Shown piece after piece: positions 16,701-24,652 of a stretch of 29,922 nt of DNA. Location of the stretch: the IMG/VR virus record IMGVR_UViG_3300010354_000397, positions 1-29,922 of that record, one strand, 5' to 3'. Origin of the DNA: a virus. The notes beneath the pieces are model-generated. The model had not been told where the DNA came from. It made no database searches and saw only the letters and a program-made list of their open reading frames with translations. A program made the translations under genes and the position numbers. Every line of letters begins with the position of its first letter. The first letter of the stretch is position 1.

Positions 16701-17125
16701 GAATGATTGCATTTGTTTCTGGCTTGGGCATGATGACTACTGCTATATTATTATTAGCAGCCGCTTTAGACGAAATACCAGAAGGAAAGACTGTAGCGTT
16801 AAGCACGTTAAACGAAACTTTAACGACTGCAAAAACAATAACAGAGGATAACATAAAACCAACAAAAGACTTTATAGGCGCGGTAAAAGAATATTATAAA
16901 TTCCAGGCAGATTCAAAAGATGCAGATAAGGATGCTCTTGTTGCAGCGCTAAAACAAGTGATTGGGGAGCAAAACAAATCAGCCGAAGAAGGACAAGGAG
17001 AAGGAACACCAATTAAACTTGTTATATCTGGTAATGATTTCGCAGAAGCAATCAATGGTGGCGGAAAGAGCGTTAATGGATTATTAAGCGGTCCAAGATC
17101 GTTTAGAAGGGCAGTCAGAGGATAA
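13790..17125 (+). CDS. Tail tape measure protein
   Basis: A 1111-residue protein with the usual plan of tape measures: an N-terminal helical, Glu/Gln/Lys-rich coiled coil (about residues 15-145), a Gly/Ala/Ser-rich helical middle, and a long hydrophobic part (about 455-990). The hydrophobic part holds repeated blocks such as GAAFLMMGVGIGIAAAGL. By the common rule of about 0.15 nm of tail per residue, it would set a tail of roughly 165 nm, longer than T4. It follows the chaperone gene, which would coat it during assembly. The ribosome site is weak (TTAGGT). The C-terminus is short and Gly/Arg-rich. Confidence 0.9.
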   Translation: MADESKQARQKIDEIAAITGDVRRATETIEEYLNRIVPLASSISSIDKQRVDNLREQARLAQLAAETREQEKKDLEAELISEKDILKQAELQLQLEQLKLQTMKDTEGITRLAIDAQKNMIENAENHLEAIIRTNKQQDEMFRKVDKVTGGYASQITQLFGIGRNLSIQEAVMERIGDLFKQVLSSNMEFAQTTGRIAERTASFGIGFAQFGVSFDKLNKSAIELYTSMSSFSDLNVEVQERLAVSATKLGNIGIAAGVTGKNLDILTKGLKMSSDEAIKTNEEIARAAIGAGIAPSKMAEEFGANISKIQQYGKQGIQIYIDMQKQAKSLGMDLSSLNQIVGDQFDTFESSARAAGRYNAILGGNFLNSVEMLNATESERVVLLKKSFEESGKNFDSLSKYEKKAIATSLGIQDLNEASKLFGKTSTELETDMRKRSATEEEMAKAQREATDVMEQLKNIFNLLLIAVRPVVEIFKILINVVAMLSDGIMFLLNFAIKPIIAVGEFFYEIIGKIVDAVGLWRIALGVVSYALIVYNVQMNAAILSTIRFIGQMITATINIISLAATLTVNAVVALYSYATTLLASAIPATLAFIASLRAMGLSGVISAVVSGIGAMIVAFRGMNIAMQSGVIGLIILFASALYMVYEWLIKPHSPPLYIALGLLPPIFFMIGRASDASANSLLKVGAAFLMMGIGVGIAALGLAKLVEAFSQLSGEQALAALGAVIALMVMMVAPLILITIAGSAATIPLLALGAAFLMMGVGIGIAAAGLSLLVTSFGVLADPKVLAGMIGFVGTLYALVPALTTLALLSPAILLLSVGVSVLSVSLLVMSAAFVVIGAAITIASVGIKTIIESFQKLTDEKILKGGLAFVGLLYLMTPALFALSVASPGILVLSAAFLLLSVGIVGISAGLLIISVALEKLVSFLGQLKNIADGLPTAMLKLAASFGILTISMLGIMALGAAGATGFGMIAFVSGLGMMTTAILLLAAALDEIPEGKTVALSTLNETLTTAKTITEDNIKPTKDFIGAVKEYYKFQADSKDADKDALVAALKQVIGEQNKSAEEGQGEGTPIKLVISGNDFAEAINGGGKSVNGLLSGPRSFRRAVRG

Positions 17126-17128
17126 CAA

Positions 17129-17989
17129 ATGGCAGATCAACCATCCGTAAGAATACCAGAATTTTCAGAAATTAACAACACCGTACCAAATACTAATTTA
17201 GACAGTGGTGTAAATGAAATATATTTTTATTCATTTTCTACAAATTCTTTTTTTAATTTTAAAGCATATCTAACTGATTATAGCGATCAGTATCAATCTA
17301 ACTGGACGCCTCAAGATATTTATGGTAGAATGGATCCAATATTTACTTATAAAAATACAGTTCGAAAAATCACTCTTGGATTTGATGTTCCTAGCCAAAA
17401 TAAAAACGAAGCAGCTTCTAATACTTCAAGAGCAGATTTATTAATTAAATCACTTTACCCAGTTTATAATTACAGGGAAGGCGTAGTAGGGTCTGCTTTG
17501 ATTGGGTCGCCTCCATTGTTTAAAATAAAATTTGCTAATTTAATAGCAAATGTAACAAAAAACGTAGAAGAAAACAATCCATCAGTGTCTGGTTTATTAG
17601 GATGGATTGATGGTTTTAATTTTAAACCTGAACTTGATAGTGGTGTTTTCGTTGAAGGTTCAATCGTATATCCAAAATTATTTAAAGTTAATTTTACTTT
17701 CAATGTTATTCATGAACATGCATTAGGCAATACAACAAGACCAAATGGTGTTAGAGTTACTAGATTGGAAGACAATTCGCAGGCATTTGCACACTCATTT
17801 GATACTAGATACACGCCAGCACCGCCGCCACCGACACCATCCCCACCAAGGACTAGAGCTGGAGAGGCAACACTTGTTGCTCTAGCAAGCGTCCCAGCTG
17901 GTACAGCTGGCAGTGCTTTTGTGCCTCTACCTACAACAGAACAACAACAACGCTTCTTAGCGGCAATACCAACAACAGTACCTCCTTAA
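17129..17989 (+). CDS. Putative baseplate/tube-junction protein (gp48/gp54 position)
   Basis: A 286-residue beta-rich protein starting three bases after the tape measure stop, with an AGAGGA ribosome site inside the preceding gene. Residues about 40-85 read FNFKAYLTDYSDQYQSNW, then DIYGRMDPIFTYKNTVRKI, and further on a LIKSLYPVY segment. Residues about 225-255 form a Pro-rich linker (TPAPPPPTPSPPRTR). The position right after the tape measure is where T4-type and related phages encode tube-initiating baseplate proteins. I recognise the pattern as a conserved phage structural protein but cannot match it firmly to gp48 or gp54. Confidence 0.5.
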   Translation: MADQPSVRIPEFSEINNTVPNTNLDSGVNEIYFYSFSTNSFFNFKAYLTDYSDQYQSNWTPQDIYGRMDPIFTYKNTVRKITLGFDVPSQNKNEAASNTSRADLLIKSLYPVYNYREGVVGSALIGSPPLFKIKFANLIANVTKNVEENNPSVSGLLGWIDGFNFKPELDSGVFVEGSIVYPKLFKVNFTFNVIHEHALGNTTRPNGVRVTRLEDNSQAFAHSFDTRYTPAPPPPTPSPPRTRAGEATLVALASVPAGTAGSAFVPLPTTEQQQRFLAAIPTTVPP

Positions 17990-18010
17990 AAATAAAACGA
18001 GGATCATAAA

Positions 18011-18349
18011 ATGATAGAAAGATACTTAAATAGAAGAATTTTGTTAAACGACAAAGAAATGTATGAGGACATCTTTTTTGAAAGAAACGTAAAACATATA
18101 AATCAATACGAAACGCCTAAATTTGAATTTCCAAATAAAGATAATATTTCAAAAATTTCCTTACAGCAGCATATTTGGAAAACTGGCGACAAATACTATA
18201 AATTAGCATCAAAATATTATGGAGATCCAAAAGATTGGTGGGTTATTGCAAAATTTAATAATAAACCGACTGAATCCCATTTAAAAATTGGTGATATAAT
18301 ACTAATACCAACACCGTTACAACAAGTACTAAATATAATGAAAGGCTAA
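18011..18349 (+). CDS. LysM-domain baseplate wedge protein, gp53-like
   Basis: A 112-residue protein whose C-terminal half (about residues 54-105) is a LysM-type fold: HIWKTGDKYYKLASKYYGDP, then WWVIAKFN and LKIGDIILIPTP. In T4 the baseplate wedge protein gp53 carries such a LysM-like domain and helps hold wedges around the hub. The N-terminal half is charged and would be the partner-binding part. The gene sits between two baseplate-type genes with a GAGGAT ribosome site. A small LysM adaptor joining hub and tube, as in other contractile phages, is the alternative. Confidence 0.7.
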   Translation: MIERYLNRRILLNDKEMYEDIFFERNVKHINQYETPKFEFPNKDNISKISLQQHIWKTGDKYYKLASKYYGDPKDWWVIAKFNNKPTESHLKIGDIILIPTPLQQVLNIMKG

Positions 18350-18356
18350 TATTTAA

Positions 18357-20972
18357 ATGGCAGATAAATCACCAGCACAAGTAGCGGCTGAAGCAGAAGC
18401 AAGCGACGAATTAGCAGCAGAACGACTTCGTTTAAACGAACAAGTCGCTTTGATGATTAATGCTGATCAATTAATTAAAAGTACGGCGGCGAAAGATAGT
18501 GGTCCTATTGAAAAAAAAGAATATAAACATTTTGCTACATTTAGAGGATCACCAGGAAGTCATATTGCTTTAACAAATAATTTATATAGAAACGAAAGTA
18601 TACAGTATATTTTTTCTGAAGTTGACAATGCCTCCCTTTCAGCTCTTGTTCCAAGTATAGAAATTTATAAAGTATTTTATCCAAAAAAAGAATCGAACTC
18701 TAGAGGTTTTTCTTGGAGAGTTCCTTTTGATGATATCCCAACTCCATATTCAAACCAAACATCCCCTTACGTCAACAATACTCTTAATGAAATATTAAGC
18801 GGCGATGGAAGAATGCATGGAGTTGGTATAAGATCTTTTAGATATAAATTTGTCGGAACCAACCCAGCTGAAGTAAATACAAACATAGAAGCTGAATTAG
18901 AGTTGTATTTTCAGGATGTACGAGATTTGGTTAAAAGAATATATTTTAATAAAAAAGACAAAAATTTTGATTATGAACCAGATTCAGAGCCAACTATGGA
19001 TCCTGATACTTCAGAGCCAGCTGGGTTTTCTTTTAGCTATTCAGACCTTGCAATAGACAGCCCAATGAATTTTGAGACAAAAAGTACAGATGGAAAACCT
19101 GTTTATAATGAAAGATACTTCAGGCTAAAAATTATTTTAGGATATTCTGATTCATATGATATAATTGAAAAAATATATGCGGATAAACCAGAAGTAGCAG
19201 AAAAGCTTAAAAAAGCTATAAAATCAGCAAAACTTATACTTTATTTAAATCCTTTTAGCCACGATATTCAATTCGAAGAAGACGGCTCCGTAATATTAAA
19301 GATACAATTTATTGCAGCTATGACGAGCATAATGAATAATATTAATGCGCTTGCTATAGGAAAAGACTGGGGTAAATTAAAAGAAGAACAAGAAAAATTT
19401 GATAGTTCTGCTTATGCCGAAAAAGCAAGAATAGAAGAAATTAAAAAAGATTGTAGCATAAGTGAAGATCAAAGGCAAAAAAGAGTAGATAATGAACAAA
19501 AGAAAATTGATACTGCGTTAGAGCAGCAAAAAACACAATTAGAAAATAATAAAAATATATTTTATCAAGAATTATTTAGGATGCTTGTTGGTGTAACAGA
19601 TGGTCCAAGCGGCATGAAACCAAAAATTTATAGTGCTATGTTTGACCAATACGCAATTGGCGCAAAACCATCTATTGGTAGTGACGAGGTTTTAGAAAAT
19701 CCAAATCAATTAAGAATAAAAAATATAAAATCAGCAAGAAGCGAAGATGTTAAAAAAACTTTTACCGTTGACAGCATAACAGAGAGCGACATACCTCTTG
19801 CTGGTTCTACGGCAGATGGTGTTTTTACTAGCCCAACCGCAAGAAAAGCTGGTGAAAAATTTGCAGAAGAAATAGGTAAAAAATCAAAAACTTCATTTAG
19901 CGATGAAGATGGAAAATATAAAATTAAATTTGTCTTCCTTGGAGATATTATTGATGTTTTTGCGTCCAATGTAATAACCGTTGACGCGATGGATAGACCT
20001 AGGATTATTTTAAGTAATTTTAGGATAGAGATCCCAGTAGCACCAGCAGGAGATCTAGCGCAAAAAAGTCTAGAAGATAAAACTCTTTCTCCTTTTGCTA
20101 CTGATGCGGAATATACAACTTTAGATTTAAATATTGCCGATATTCCCATTTCTGTAGAGATGTTGCAGGGATTTATGATTGAAAAAATTATAAAACCAAG
20201 AAGAACTTCCTATCCATTAACTAACTTAATAAATGATATCATGACTGATGTTGTGATACCATCAATTTCACCTTCGGTTTTTGGTAGAAAAACTGTTTTA
20301 AATAAAGCTGTTAGGCTTTCCAGCTTATCAATAACATTACCATTCAAGGGAGTCAATGATCCAATTTTTGAATCAAGAAACGCTTTTACTGATAATTTTT
20401 ATGGAACAATAGATAATTCTTTATTAGATAAAATAAAAGTTCATGATTCAACATTAAATAATTTAAATCAACCATTTGGAAACTATTTTATAATGTATTG
20501 CTCTAATCAACTCCCATCAAAAATTTTTGAAGGAAATGGTGTTGAACAAAACGACATAAGAAATGGAGTTTATCATTTCTTCATAGGTTCTGACAAGGGT
20601 TTAATTAAAAAAATTACATTTTCAAAACAGGATGCCCCGTTTAATAAAGAAGCTAAAGCAGCAGGCAGTACTGGTGATAAATCTTTAGGTAGATTAAGAG
20701 AAGTATATGATACAAGTATAGTAATGTTTGGAAACAATATTTACAGACCTGGTGATTTTATCTATGTTGAACCATTGTTTTTTACAAGAGAGGCTGCAAT
20801 AAATTTACAGAATAAATTGGGACTTGGGGGTTATTATCAGGTAATTGATGTATCAACTACGATAAATGAAAATATTTTTGAAACTACCCTCAGATGCGCT
20901 ATAGCTGGGTATGTAGATGGAACTCCACCATCCACGGTAAGAGAAGTTGACGTTCAGCGCGGAGGATGCTAA
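18357..20972 (+). CDS. Large baseplate structural protein, possible hub
   Basis: An 871-residue protein. Residues about 45-335 are beta-rich and include the segment GVGIRSFRYKFVGTNPAEV and then ELELYFQDVRDLVKR. Residues about 338-402 form a highly charged coiled coil. The C-terminal part (about 720-860) reads GLIKKITFSKQDAP, then YRPGDFIYVEP and GGYYQVIDVSTTI, ending in a TTLRCAIAGY strand. An arrangement of this kind, with a RPG-x-x-IYV strand and GYY-x-V-I-x-V near the C-terminus, recalls the beta-barrel end of tail hub proteins (T4 gp27, P2 gpD), but I cannot confirm homology. A weak AAAGG site precedes the ATG at eleven bases. Confidence 0.5.
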   Translation: MADKSPAQVAAEAEASDELAAERLRLNEQVALMINADQLIKSTAAKDSGPIEKKEYKHFATFRGSPGSHIALTNNLYRNESIQYIFSEVDNASLSALVPSIEIYKVFYPKKESNSRGFSWRVPFDDIPTPYSNQTSPYVNNTLNEILSGDGRMHGVGIRSFRYKFVGTNPAEVNTNIEAELELYFQDVRDLVKRIYFNKKDKNFDYEPDSEPTMDPDTSEPAGFSFSYSDLAIDSPMNFETKSTDGKPVYNERYFRLKIILGYSDSYDIIEKIYADKPEVAEKLKKAIKSAKLILYLNPFSHDIQFEEDGSVILKIQFIAAMTSIMNNINALAIGKDWGKLKEEQEKFDSSAYAEKARIEEIKKDCSISEDQRQKRVDNEQKKIDTALEQQKTQLENNKNIFYQELFRMLVGVTDGPSGMKPKIYSAMFDQYAIGAKPSIGSDEVLENPNQLRIKNIKSARSEDVKKTFTVDSITESDIPLAGSTADGVFTSPTARKAGEKFAEEIGKKSKTSFSDEDGKYKIKFVFLGDIIDVFASNVITVDAMDRPRIILSNFRIEIPVAPAGDLAQKSLEDKTLSPFATDAEYTTLDLNIADIPISVEMLQGFMIEKIIKPRRTSYPLTNLINDIMTDVVIPSISPSVFGRKTVLNKAVRLSSLSITLPFKGVNDPIFESRNAFTDNFYGTIDNSLLDKIKVHDSTLNNLNQPFGNYFIMYCSNQLPSKIFEGNGVEQNDIRNGVYHFFIGSDKGLIKKITFSKQDAPFNKEAKAAGSTGDKSLGRLREVYDTSIVMFGNNIYRPGDFIYVEPLFFTREAAINLQNKLGLGGYYQVIDVSTTINENIFETTLRCAIAGYVDGTPPSTVREVDVQRGGC

Positions 20973-20975
20973 AAT

Positions 20976-22301
20976 ATGTCATCATATAATTTTTTTGTTT
21001 CTAGCCAAATACCAATATTTAGTAAAAATTCTAATAATTCCGTTGCTTCTTTATTTGAAGCTAGAAAATTTTATGAAGATTCTACTATTCCTTTTATTAC
21101 CTCATCATATATAGAATTTGTCACACCGCCAGAAGCAAAACTAAGAAATGTGGCTTTTACTGATTTATATTTAAAAAATAATTTTTATGGTTTAGTAGAT
21201 AAAAAATCAGATGTTATTGTACCAATAAATAATCCATCATTTTTTAAATCAATAGGAAGAAACAAAGATGGGGAAATTTTAGTTTTAGATTTTGTTGCTG
21301 ATGCTTTTAATGAAATGAAAGACTATCTTAACAGGCAAATTATAAAAAACGCTTTTCCAAATACTTCTCCTTATTTTAATATAAAACCGAGGTTTGGATA
21401 TGAAAATCCAGACCAACTTTATATTGGTTTGTATTCAGTATTATCTGATAACTTTAGATCAATTTGTTTAAAAGATAAAAAATTAGATTCAAAAATAACA
21501 AATGAAGAAACTTTTAATGAACAATATATTAAATTTTTGTCACAAAATATTGCTTTTGGTACTGTTACAAAAACAAGAACTGTCATGTATTTTAATATGA
21601 CTGCTTTTACTAGTGGAATAATGTTTAATTTTAATACTGATGATGTGGGCGACGATGTAAACAAATATTTAAGATACTTTTTAGATGATGGCTTTATTTG
21701 TTTCTCCGAAGCGTGTGCTAGATTTGGTTTTGTTTTTGATAAACATCTTCCATTTGTTCTTACAGCCGATTTAGCATCTGAAGCTTTAAGACCATATTAT
21801 CAAAAATATGGATTACAAAGTATTGATGACGTTTTTGAGAAGAGATTTAAAAAAGTTTATATGGAAGATATTGATGAATTAAAAAAATATTTTTATGAAT
21901 CTTATAAAAGATTTTTAGTAAACAATACAGTATATGGAGAAGATTTAAATAAATTATGTTCTGGGAATGCAAATACTATAAAAAGTAAAGTAAGAAACTT
22001 GCCCACGAAAGAATATTATTACAAAAAGTTCCCAGATACGTATTGGATGCGTTTATATATTTATTTTAAAAATTTAGAATTAGATATGGGTTTTACCCAA
22101 CAACAATTTGAAAATATAGTAAAAATATCAAATGATTATATAAAATTAGGTAAACTTGAGGATGGATTAAAATTTGCTAATTCTAGGTTTAATGAATTAA
22201 AAGGCTCAAGATTTTATGACTCTTTACAAAATAATTCCTCCGTGGTACAAAGTGACAGTGCGGCTGTTGGCACTCAGTCTAAGCCAAAAATAATATTTTA
22301 G
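20976..22301 (+). CDS. Hypothetical virion structural protein
   Basis: A 441-residue protein, rich in Phe, Tyr, Asn and Asp, beginning three bases after the stop of the previous gene with a strong GGAGG site. No enzymatic motif, signal peptide or membrane segment was seen. Segments such as TVMYFNMTAFTSGIMFNF and FLDDGFICFSEACARFGF alternate strands and helices. It is the last gene of the baseplate block, so a baseplate or tail-associated role is likely. No family is recognised. The polymerase gene follows after only seven bases. Confidence 0.6.
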   Translation: MSSYNFFVSSQIPIFSKNSNNSVASLFEARKFYEDSTIPFITSSYIEFVTPPEAKLRNVAFTDLYLKNNFYGLVDKKSDVIVPINNPSFFKSIGRNKDGEILVLDFVADAFNEMKDYLNRQIIKNAFPNTSPYFNIKPRFGYENPDQLYIGLYSVLSDNFRSICLKDKKLDSKITNEETFNEQYIKFLSQNIAFGTVTKTRTVMYFNMTAFTSGIMFNFNTDDVGDDVNKYLRYFLDDGFICFSEACARFGFVFDKHLPFVLTADLASEALRPYYQKYGLQSIDDVFEKRFKKVYMEDIDELKKYFYESYKRFLVNNTVYGEDLNKLCSGNANTIKSKVRNLPTKEYYYKKFPDTYWMRLYIYFKNLELDMGFTQQQFENIVKISNDYIKLGKLEDGLKFANSRFNELKGSRFYDSLQNNSSVVQSDSAAVGTQSKPKIIF

Positions 22302-22308
22302 AGGAAAT

Positions 22309-23517
22309 ATGCTTTTTCAAACATTGGACGACAAAAAAGAATGCGTAGGAATCTACGCAGATAGTAAATTATTTTTTGATGAAATCCCGCAAAATTTAAC
22401 GGCATCTTGGAGTTATTCACCCTATTTAAAAGGGCAAGAAATCCAATATGCAAATTTATACTGTGAAGGCAAATCTCTTGATGAGATTTGTCCAGAACAT
22501 CTTCGCGATGAATGGACAGAAATCAAAACAAGATTAAAAGCCTTTATGTCTTCTTTTATTGAGGCAAAAGTTTCACTAGAAGAAAATTGCTTTTTTGATT
22601 TAACGCCACAAAGATTTTTGGAGAAGTATTGTGACATTAAAAACAAAATTACTCAACACGTATTTGACACTTATGAAAAACCACAAGAGTATAATTTTTA
22701 TCGTAGATTTAATGAGTTGCTTATCGACATTAAACATCGTGAGTTAAATCTAGATATTGAACAACTCAAAAATAATATATTAAGCGAACGGGATTTAACT
22801 TATTATCATCGCATGCGTGATGTAAGCAGAAATATTGAATACAACCTTTTTGGATCCATTACTGGACGTTTATCAATGAAAAAAGGAAGTTTTCCAATTC
22901 AAAGCTTCCAAAAACAATTTCGTAATGTCTTAAAACCGCACAACGATTGGTTTGTAGCATTTGATGTCAATGCAGCGGAGTTGAGAACGTCGCTCGCGCT
23001 TTTAAATTGTGTACAGCCGCAGGAGGATTTATATGAATGGATTGGGAAGAGCATTCTTGGAAATGTATCGCGAAACAACGCCAAGAAAATTGTCATTGAG
23101 TGGTTATACAATTCTAGTAATCCTATCTACCACCAATACGCTCAAAAACTCGATAATGTCTTTAAAAAAGATGCGTTAAAGCAACTTTATTGGGTAAATG
23201 GATACGTACACACTCCGTTTGGTCGTAAAATTGAAAGCGACGAGCATCATGCTATTCCATATTTAAACCAATCAACATTTATTGATCTTTTTCACAGACA
23301 AGCAATTAAAGTTGACGATTATCTACGGGATAAAAAAAGCTTTGTTGCTTTTTTGCTGCATGATGAATTTGTACTTGATATGACTGATGACGAAAAAGAG
23401 CATATTTTAGAGATTGCAAAAATTCTTCAAAATACACAGTTTGGACGATTTCTTTGTAACATTAAAGTTGGGCGTGATTATGGTAATATGAAGAAGCTAA
23501 ACCTGAAGGTAGAATAA
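22309..23517 (+). CDS. Compact family A DNA polymerase (polymerase domain only)
   Basis: A 402-residue family A (Pol I type) polymerase. Motif A is WFVAFDVNAAELRT with catalytic D219 and E224; a TGRLS motif lies at 185-189; motif B begins R255-N-N-A-K259; GYVHTPFGRK is at 298-307; motif C is LLHDEF with H351, D352, E353. No 3'-5' exonuclease domain with its acidic motifs was found in the N-terminal 150 residues, so this is the Klenow-type polymerase core alone, and any proofreading must be encoded elsewhere. In the finger helix, Ile263 occupies the place of Pol I F762 / T7 Y526, and Asn follows Tyr267 where Gly is usual. It follows the virion block with an AGAGGAAAT site. It may be the replicative polymerase or one half of a split one. 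Confidence 0.9.
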   Translation: MLFQTLDDKKECVGIYADSKLFFDEIPQNLTASWSYSPYLKGQEIQYANLYCEGKSLDEICPEHLRDEWTEIKTRLKAFMSSFIEAKVSLEENCFFDLTPQRFLEKYCDIKNKITQHVFDTYEKPQEYNFYRRFNELLIDIKHRELNLDIEQLKNNILSERDLTYYHRMRDVSRNIEYNLFGSITGRLSMKKGSFPIQSFQKQFRNVLKPHNDWFVAFDVNAAELRTSLALLNCVQPQEDLYEWIGKSILGNVSRNNAKKIVIEWLYNSSNPIYHQYAQKLDNVFKKDALKQLYWVNGYVHTPFGRKIESDEHHAIPYLNQSTFIDLFHRQAIKVDDYLRDKKSFVAFLLHDEFVLDMTDDEKEHILEIAKILQNTQFGRFLCNIKVGRDYGNMKKLNLKVE

Positions 23518-24345
23518 ATGTATACAGTAATTGGTCTTGGTAATGTTGGTTGCGATATAGCCGAATTATTTGAAAATAATTTAGAATACAAAGTTAAATT
23601 AATTGATGTTGATATCGAAGGAGAAAACTGCTTCTCATTGCTACAGCAAAAAACATCAGAAGCATATGAAAAAACAACTCCAGACCTTTCAAGTTTTTTT
23701 AATGATATAACAGATAAGGCGCTTTTAATTGTTGATGGCTCGGCAACAATAGCTGGTTGTACCCTACAAATATTAAAACAACTCAGCGATAAAGAAATAA
23801 ATATATTATATATAAGAAATGATGTAGAAATGCTTGGTAGCGTTGCCAAATTACAAGATCGCGTTGCTTTTAGTGTTTTACAAGAATATGCCAGGTCTGG
23901 AATATTTAAAAATATTTTTCTTATCAGCATACCAGCAATAGAAAATGTTCTTGGTGATATGCCAATTGTTGATTATAATAAAAATGTATATAAAGTTATT
24001 TATAATGCTTTTATTGGAATAACAAAATTTCAAAATGAAGATGCAGTTATAGATAACTCTAGTCCTCCAAAAGAAATAAGCAGGATCACAACTTTTGGTG
24101 TTTATGATTTAGAAAATGATATAGAAAAATTATTTTATCAATTAGATTTTATAGACGATAAATGCTATTATTTTGGTATAAATGAAAACGATTTAAAAAC
24201 AAATAATAAACTATTTAGAGCAATAAAAGAACGTATGCGTGAGAAAGTTCTTGACAAGACAAAGATTTCGTATAGAATACATCACACAGGCTATGAGCAA
24301 AGCTTTTGTTATGTAGCTGCATGGAGCAGAAAGGTTCAAGAATGA
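23518..24345 (+). CDS. FtsZ/tubulin-like protein (degenerate), function unknown
   Basis: A 275-residue protein whose ATG directly follows the polymerase stop. It starts with a nucleotide-binding turn (MYTVIGLGNVGCDIAELFE) and a second strand ending in acids (KVKLIDVD). Residues about 74-92 (DKALLIVDGSATIAGCTLQI) occupy the place of the FtsZ T4 loop, but without GGGTGTG. Residues about 112-163 (RVAFSVLQEYARSGIFKNIF, then IPAIENVLGD) match the order of FtsZ MAF...ITEL...SLITIPNDKLLKVLG. A C-terminal alpha/beta part (about 190-272) also fits a two-domain FtsZ layout. An NAD-type Rossmann protein is the main alternative. If FtsZ-like, GTP hydrolysis is doubtful. Confidence 0.55.
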   Translation: MYTVIGLGNVGCDIAELFENNLEYKVKLIDVDIEGENCFSLLQQKTSEAYEKTTPDLSSFFNDITDKALLIVDGSATIAGCTLQILKQLSDKEINILYIRNDVEMLGSVAKLQDRVAFSVLQEYARSGIFKNIFLISIPAIENVLGDMPIVDYNKNVYKVIYNAFIGITKFQNEDAVIDNSSPPKEISRITTFGVYDLENDIEKLFYQLDFIDDKCYYFGINENDLKTNNKLFRAIKERMREKVLDKTKISYRIHHTGYEQSFCYVAAWSRKVQE

Positions 24346-24575
24346 AAGCATACACAGGAACATTTAAAAAGAAAGATGGAAGCCTTAGAACAATGACTTT
24401 TGCAAAGATGAAAGATCTTCCACAGCAATTTTTAACCGAAACGCTAAAAGGTGGAAAATCCGCTAAACAAAATGATGGTTCCGAGGTAGTATATGATTTA
24501 GACCTTCGAGAATTTCGTGTATTTAATTGGAATGCCGTCGTTGGAGAGGTCGTAGAAAAAGATATTAATTTTTAG
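24342..24575 (+). CDS. Small conserved-type hypothetical protein
   Basis: A 77-residue protein. The ATG at 24342 overlaps the preceding stop (ATGA), typical translational coupling; upstream in-frame starts at 24321 and 24306 lie deep in the previous gene and are less likely. The sequence begins MKAYTGTFKKKDGSLRTMTF, followed by a KDLPQQF turn and a strand pair (EVVYDLDLREFRVFNW). The TFKKKDGS-x-R-x-M pattern is familiar from small beta-rich phage proteins, but no function is known to me. Confidence 0.7.
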   Translation: MKAYTGTFKKKDGSLRTMTFAKMKDLPQQFLTETLKGGKSAKQNDGSEVVYDLDLREFRVFNWNAVVGEVVEKDINF

Positions 24576-24579
24576 CTTT

Positions 24580-24638
24580 ACTCTCACCACAGACCGTGGT
24601 AGAGTCATAACAGTTCGGTGGGAAGATTTGCCCCCGAC
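24580..24638 (+). promoter_or_regulatory. Structured leader of the SSB gene (two hairpins)
   Basis: ACTCT-C-ACCAC (24580-24590, one bulged C) pairs with GTGGTAGAGT (24596-24605). A second stem pairs TCGG-U-GGG (24615-24622, one bulged U) with CCCCCGA (24631-24637). It ends three bases before the AAAGGAG ribosome site. T4 gp32 represses its own mRNA by binding a structured 5' leader, so a translational operator is a reasonable inference. Confidence 0.45.
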
Positions 24639-24652
24639 AAAGGAGAAATAAA

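Noticed and set aside
15727-16854. Long minus-strand frames opposite the tape measure hydrophobic region
   Set aside because: They arise from codon bias of the hydrophobic repeats; the products are low-complexity Ala/Ile/Asn sequences without a start signal.
17820-17850. Pro-rich run in the 286-aa protein as a tandem DNA repeat
   Set aside because: The DNA repeat is short and imperfect, explained by a Pro-rich protein linker.
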